The notes under the pieces: generated by a model
Seen by the model: the letters and a program-made list of their open reading frames with translations, nothing else
What the model was told of the DNA's origin: nothing
Database searches by the model: none
Assembly: GCF_003855255.1 (NCBI RefSeq)
Contig: NZ_CP034072.1
Coordinates: 5,483,705-5,547,704 of the forward strand
Length of the DNA stretch: 64,000 nucleotides
From: Mycolicibacterium nivoides
GTDB lineage: Bacteria > Actinomycetota > Actinomycetes > Mycobacteriales > Mycobacteriaceae
Direction: 5' to 3'
Shown: positions 59,957-64,000 of the stretch, in pieces
Layout: each line of letters begins with the position of its first letter
How positions within the stretch are numbered: the stretch's first letter is position 1
Program-made: the position numbers and the translations under genes

Positions 59957-59991
59957 TGCAGGCGGTGTTGTTCTGACTGCTCAGGTTCAGT

Positions 59992-60282
59992 TCAACTGAA
60001 CATTCCCGTCACGTCGGTCTCGGTGGAGTTGAGCGTGTCGATGCCCGCGTGAACCGCGGCGCACAGCTTGTCCAACGCGGCCGCCTCTTCGTCGGCTTCT
60101 TTGTTCCACTCGCTGTACTGCTGACTGAACTGTTCGGCAGCCGAGCCGGTCCAGGTACCGCCGATGTCGGCGATCAGCGCGGTCTCCTCTTCCAGGATCT
60201 GCTTGACCTTGGCGGCCTCGGCATCCAGTTCGGCGGCCAGTTGCCGCGTCCGCTCGAACTGGACGGCGATATCGGTGCTCAT
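59992..60282 (-). CDS. WXG100-family protein (Esx-like)
   Basis: A 96-residue helical-hairpin protein with WTG at 44-46 (GGTWTGSAAEQF), the WXG turn of EsxA/EsxB-type proteins secreted by ESX systems. The end is TGMFS. It lies 15 bp from a second WXG100 gene, so the two probably form a heterodimer. The C-terminal YxxxD/E export signal is not obvious. No ESX core genes are in this window. Confidence 0.88.
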   Translation of the reverse strand: MSTDIAVQFERTRQLAAELDAEAAKVKQILEEETALIADIGGTWTGSAAEQFSQQYSEWNKEADEEAAALDKLCAAVHAGIDTLNSTETDVTGMFS

Positions 60283-60297
60283 CCGGAACCTTCCGAC

Positions 60298-60597
60298 TCA
60301 GATGTTCATGGACTGGGCCAGCGAGCCGGCCGCGTTGCCGTCGGTCCCCTCGTACGCCGCGATCGCTTCGTCGAGAAGGTGCGACATATCGAGCTCTTCC
60401 CGACGGACATCTGAGGCCTGAGTGAGGTAGTTCGAGAGGGCGGACTGGACAGCTGAGCCCGCTGCTCCCGTCCAGGTCCCGGCGAACTCACCCGCGAGCT
60501 CCGTCACCCGGCGCTCGTGCTGCGCGCGTTCCTGTGCGAATTTCGACAGTTGGGCGGACTTCTTCCGAAGCTCGTCACCATTCAACTCGAGGCCCAT
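60298..60597 (-). CDS. WXG100-family protein (Esx-like), partner
   Basis: A 99-residue protein with WTG at 42-44 (GTWTGAAGSAVQSAL) and a long second helix, ending AAGSLAQSMNI. ATG at 60597 is chosen; the frame open to 60777 is antisense to nothing useful and lacks family similarity. It precedes the other WXG100 gene by 15 bp, the usual layout of Esx pairs. Confidence 0.85.
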   Translation of the reverse strand: MGLELNGDELRKKSAQLSKFAQERAQHERRVTELAGEFAGTWTGAAGSAVQSALSNYLTQASDVRREELDMSHLLDEAIAAYEGTDGNAAGSLAQSMNI

Positions 60598-60640
60598 GGG
60601 GAGATTCTTACACGCCGCCATCAGCCCTGATCGCACGAAT

Positions 60641-61411
60641 TCAGCTGCTCGGGCCGGCCTGTGCCACCACCAATTCGGCGACCGCCCGCATGCCGGCGGC
60701 GTTCGGGTGCAGCGGCGCGGGACGTCCCGGCCAGGGCAACCCGGGCCGCGTGGTCCACGGCTGGGCCGACCAGGCATGGTGCGTCAGGCTGGCTTGTGCT
60801 GCGCGCACCCATCCGCAGCCGGTTTCAGCGGCGGCCGTTCCGGTGAGTCGTTCCAGCGTGGCTGCGACGTGTCGCCCGAGCGCCGCGTCAGCCTCCGGTA
60901 GCGGTGAGGCCGCGACGCCTTCGGGCGGCAGCACGGTCAGGTAGTCCACGAACAGCACCCTGGCCGCGGGAGCGCGTTGCCGGATCTCGCGCCCGACCGT
61001 CACCAGCGCGTCGGCCACCTGCGTCAAGGCCGCGTCCCGTGCGGCAGGATCCAGCAGGCCGCGAAGGAACGGCCCCACCAGCGGCACGGATCGGGTGAAT
61101 CGCGGCAACGCGGCCGCCATCAACTGGGGCACGTAGCCGGCGTCGTTGCCACCGATCGTGACGGTGACCAGGGCCTCGGACCCGTCGAGCGCGTCGATCT
61201 GAGGCGGCGCACCGTTCTGACGCTCACTCAGGATGTGCGCGGTGGTGGCCCCGGAGTACGTCACGTCCACCAGATCGAGCCCGAGTCGGGCGGCCGCCAG
61301 ATGGGGGTAGTTGCGTGCCGAGCGGCCCGCCTGCCACGGCGCACCGGGTGCCGACGGTTTGATGCCCGGCCCGGCCGCCATCGAACTGCCCAGGGCCACA
61401 TAGCGCGTCAT
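60641..61411 (-). CDS. SGNH/GDSL-family hydrolase
   Basis: A 256-residue hydrolase: block I ALGSSMAAGPG with the likely nucleophile Ser10, block III IGGNDAGY and block V PLHPNAAGM with the catalytic His. No signal peptide is visible, so it is probably cytoplasmic unless exported otherwise. ATG at 61411 has GGAG 7 bases upstream and is preferred over 61429. It would hydrolyse a carboxylic ester; substrate unknown. Confidence 0.87.
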   Translation of the reverse strand: MTRYVALGSSMAAGPGIKPSAPGAPWQAGRSARNYPHLAAARLGLDLVDVTYSGATTAHILSERQNGAPPQIDALDGSEALVTVTIGGNDAGYVPQLMAAALPRFTRSVPLVGPFLRGLLDPAARDAALTQVADALVTVGREIRQRAPAARVLFVDYLTVLPPEGVAASPLPEADAALGRHVAATLERLTGTAAAETGCGWVRAAQASLTHHAWSAQPWTTRPGLPWPGRPAPLHPNAAGMRAVAELVVAQAGPSS

Positions 61412-61513
61412 AACACCACTCCCCCGCATCGAGCCTGCGCCCAGATCGCGATTCTGTTCATTTTCACGATCTCAGCGCAGACTCGGCGCACTCACCGCAG
61501 CCTCGGCGCGAAA

Positions 61514-62461
<948 letters not shown>

Positions 62462-62465
<4 letters not shown>

Positions 62466-63469
62466 TTCGCTCCCACGCTCACCTCGAGTTCAGCCGCGAT
62501 CCGCTCAGCGGTCCACGGCGCCAACAGAAATCCGTTCCGGCCGTGTCCCACGGCCACCAGAGTGCGCTCGTCGACACGTTCGACGATCGGCAGCCCGTCC
62601 GGCGTCATCGGCCGCAGCCCGGCCGCGGTCTCGGCCAGCTCGTACTCGCCCAGCGCGGGCATCACCGCACAGGCGTCCTCCAGCAGATCGCGCACCCCGC
62701 TGACCACCGGCGCGGTATCGCGACCGTGCTCGTACTGGGTGGCCCCGACCACCACGCCGTCAGCGCGCGGCACCAGGTACACCGGCCGGCCGTGAACGCG
62801 GGCCCGGATCACCCGCTGCGGCACCGGCATACAGCCCTTGCGCCACCGCAGCCGCAGCACCTCACCCTTCACCGGACGCACCGGCAGGCCGGGCAGGAGC
62901 TTCGGGGCGTCGATTCCGTTGGCGACGACGACCGCGGCAGCGTCGTTGATCTCGGCCAGATCCTCGACCGGCCCGGCCCAGCGCACAGCCAGCCGTTCGC
63001 AATGCGCGGCCAGTCCGTCGACCACAGCACGGTTGTCCACGGCGAGTTCGGTGGTGGCCCGGAACCCGTGCCGGATGCCTTGGGCCAGAAGGGGTTCCAC
63101 ATCCCGGGCGGCCGTGGTCAGCTCGACCGGCTGCCCCTGCGCGGAGAGCCATTCGGCGACGGTGTGCAGGTCGGCTACATCGGCCCGGTCGACGGCCACC
63201 ACCAGCGACTCGCGCGCGGTGACCACCTCCGGCGCCAGCCCGTCGAGGAATCCGGAGTGCCACAGCTTCAGCGATTCCAGGCCGATCTGCAGTATCTGTT
63301 CCTCGCCCGGCCAGCCTTCGCTGTGCGGGGCCAGCATGCCACCGGCCACCCACGATGCGCCGCGCTCGGTGGTGCAGTGCAGCCGCACCGTCCAGCCGTC
63401 CAACGCCGCCCGGCGTGCGACCGACAGCCCGATGACACCGCCGCCGATGACGGCAAGTGTTCGCGCCAT
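62462..63469 (-). CDS. thiO: Glycine oxidase ThiO
   Basis: A 335-residue FAD amino-acid oxidase that turns glycine into the imine used by ThiG. The N-terminal FAD motif is [13 protein letters not shown], with [10 protein letters not shown] and [11 protein letters not shown] at the end. ATG at 63469 has AGGGAG 5 bases upstream and is preferred to 63490, which lies inside the riboswitch. First gene of the operon. Confidence 0.96.
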
Positions 63470-63474
63470 ACCCG

Positions 63475-63562
63475 CTCCCTTCGCCGGCATGACCCGGATC
63501 AGGTGTGACGGTCAGGGCCGGTCCGTATGCCCACTCTCAGCCCCACGTCCCCGGGGCTCCCG
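63475..63562 (-). promoter_or_regulatory. TPP riboswitch (THI element) controlling thiO-thiS-thiG
   Basis: On the reverse strand the conserved THI boxes are present: CTGAGAG (complement of 63534-63540), ACCTGATCCGG (complement of 63494-63504) and the closing GCCGGCGAAGGGAG just before thiO. The AGGGAG ribosome binding site of thiO lies at its 3' end, so TPP binding could hide it and block translation. It faces the divergent thiE start at 63609. Confidence 0.93.
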
Positions 63563-63608
63563 TATTGCCAGTCCAGGGTACTCGGGCGGTACCGGCTACC
63601 GTCGCGGT

Positions 63609-64000
63609 GTGGAATCACCCGCCGACCGTTTGCAGCGCGCCACCCTCTACCTGTGCACCGATGCCCGCCGGGAACGTGGTGACCTGGCCGAATTCGCCGA
63701 CGCGGCGCTGGCGGGCGGGGTGGATCTGATCCAGCTGCGGGACAAGGGGTCGCCCGGGGAGAAGCAGTTCGGCCCGCTGGAGGCGCGTCAGGAGCTCGAG
63801 GCGCTTCAGATCCTGGCCGACGCCGCCCGCCGCCACGGCGCGTTGCTTGCGGTCAACGACCGCGCCGACATCGCGCTGGCCGCCGGAGCCGACATCCTGC
63901 ACCTCGGTCAGGACGACCTGCCGCTCGCGGTCGCCCGCGGCATCATCGGCGAGCGTCCGGTGATCGGCCGCTCCACCCACGACGCGGAGCAGGCCGCTGC
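63609..64000 (+). CDS. thiE: Thiamine-phosphate synthase ThiE (3' end cut by window)
   Basis: The first 130 codons of ThiE, which joins the pyrimidine and thiazole halves of thiamine. Diagnostic segments are [42 protein letters not shown] and [15 protein letters not shown] at 63609 is the start. It runs off the right edge. It is divergent from thiO and not preceded by its own THI element. Confidence 0.95.
   Translation, partial: MESPADRLQRATLYLCTDARRERGDLAEFADAALAGGVDLIQLRDKGSPGEKQFGPLEARQELEALQILADAARRHGALLAVNDRADIALAAGADILHLGQDDLPLAVARGIIGERPVIGRSTHDAEQAA

Noticed and set aside
59120..60052. 310-codon plus-strand frame over the ABC ATPase
   Set aside because: No motif; it mirrors the ATPase, whose Walker A, signature and Walker B are intact on the other strand.

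Overview
The window looks like chromosomal DNA from a fast-growing mycobacterium (Mycolicibacterium type). The evidence is high GC, frequent GTG starts, many 1-8 bp start/stop overlaps, LpqL-type lipoproteins, WXG100 proteins, and a divergent thiE / thiO-thiS-thiG locus with a TPP riboswitch. I saw no insertion sequence, integrase, prophage, CRISPR array or rRNA. There are only decayed gene ends and one tRNA-like T-arm fragment.

Positions 1 to about 45.5 kb form a dense catabolic island dominated by steroid- and lipid-type enzymes. Block A (1-10.98 kb) holds a partial SDR, a Baeyer-Villiger monooxygenase (BVMO), a KshB-type reductase, HsaA-like and HsaC-like enzymes, a KstD-like flavoprotein, an IclR regulator, an esterase and an OYE-family reductase. 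Block B (10.98-21.0 kb) has an SDR and a large BVMO on one strand. Opposite them is a tightly coupled operon of acyl-CoA ligase, alcohol dehydrogenase, aldehyde dehydrogenase, enoyl-CoA hydratase and an acyl-CoA dehydrogenase pair. Block C (21-25.2 kb) has visibly lower GC. It carries a sulfotransferase with a shifted C-terminus, an SDR, a DUF1214-like protein and an SRPBCC protein; the first three match the lengths and order I remember for Rv3529c-Rv3530c-Rv3531c of the KstR region. Block D (25.4-34.7 kb) has an NTF2 protein, SDRs, an esterase, a P450, an MDR dehydrogenase, an SdsA-like metallo-hydrolase overlapping a second sulfotransferase, and an IclR-ketosteroid isomerase pair. After a stretch of gene remnants (34.7-35.3 kb), block E (35.4-40.3 kb) has two proteins I do not recognise, an SDR, an NTF2 protein and two TetR regulators, one of them KstR-like. 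Block F (40.3-45.5 kb) has KshA with a coupled small Cys-rich protein, a KstD, PadR, an HsaB-like flavin reductase and a thioesterase.

Taken together, the island encodes homologues of 3beta-hydroxysteroid oxidation/isomerisation (SDRs and KSI), 1(2)-dehydrogenation (KstD), 9alpha-hydroxylation (KshA/KshB), and A-ring hydroxylation and extradiol cleavage (HsaA/B/C-like). It also carries Baeyer-Villiger and beta-oxidation capacity for side chains or rings. I found no HsaD-type meta-cleavage hydrolase. The actual substrate cannot be read from sequence.

From about 45.5 kb to the end the content is more like a mycobacterial core region. It includes an APC permease, an EthD/SnoaL pair opposite a TetR, SulP and NCS2 transporters, and a three-gene type III PKS operon (PKS, ICMT-like methyltransferase, flavoprotein) of the phenolic-lipid/polyketide-quinone type. 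These are followed by tandem LpqL-type M28 aminopeptidase lipoproteins, an SPFH protein, an ABC exporter, a WXG100 pair, an SGNH hydrolase and the thiamine locus. The right edge cuts thiE and the left edge cuts the first SDR.
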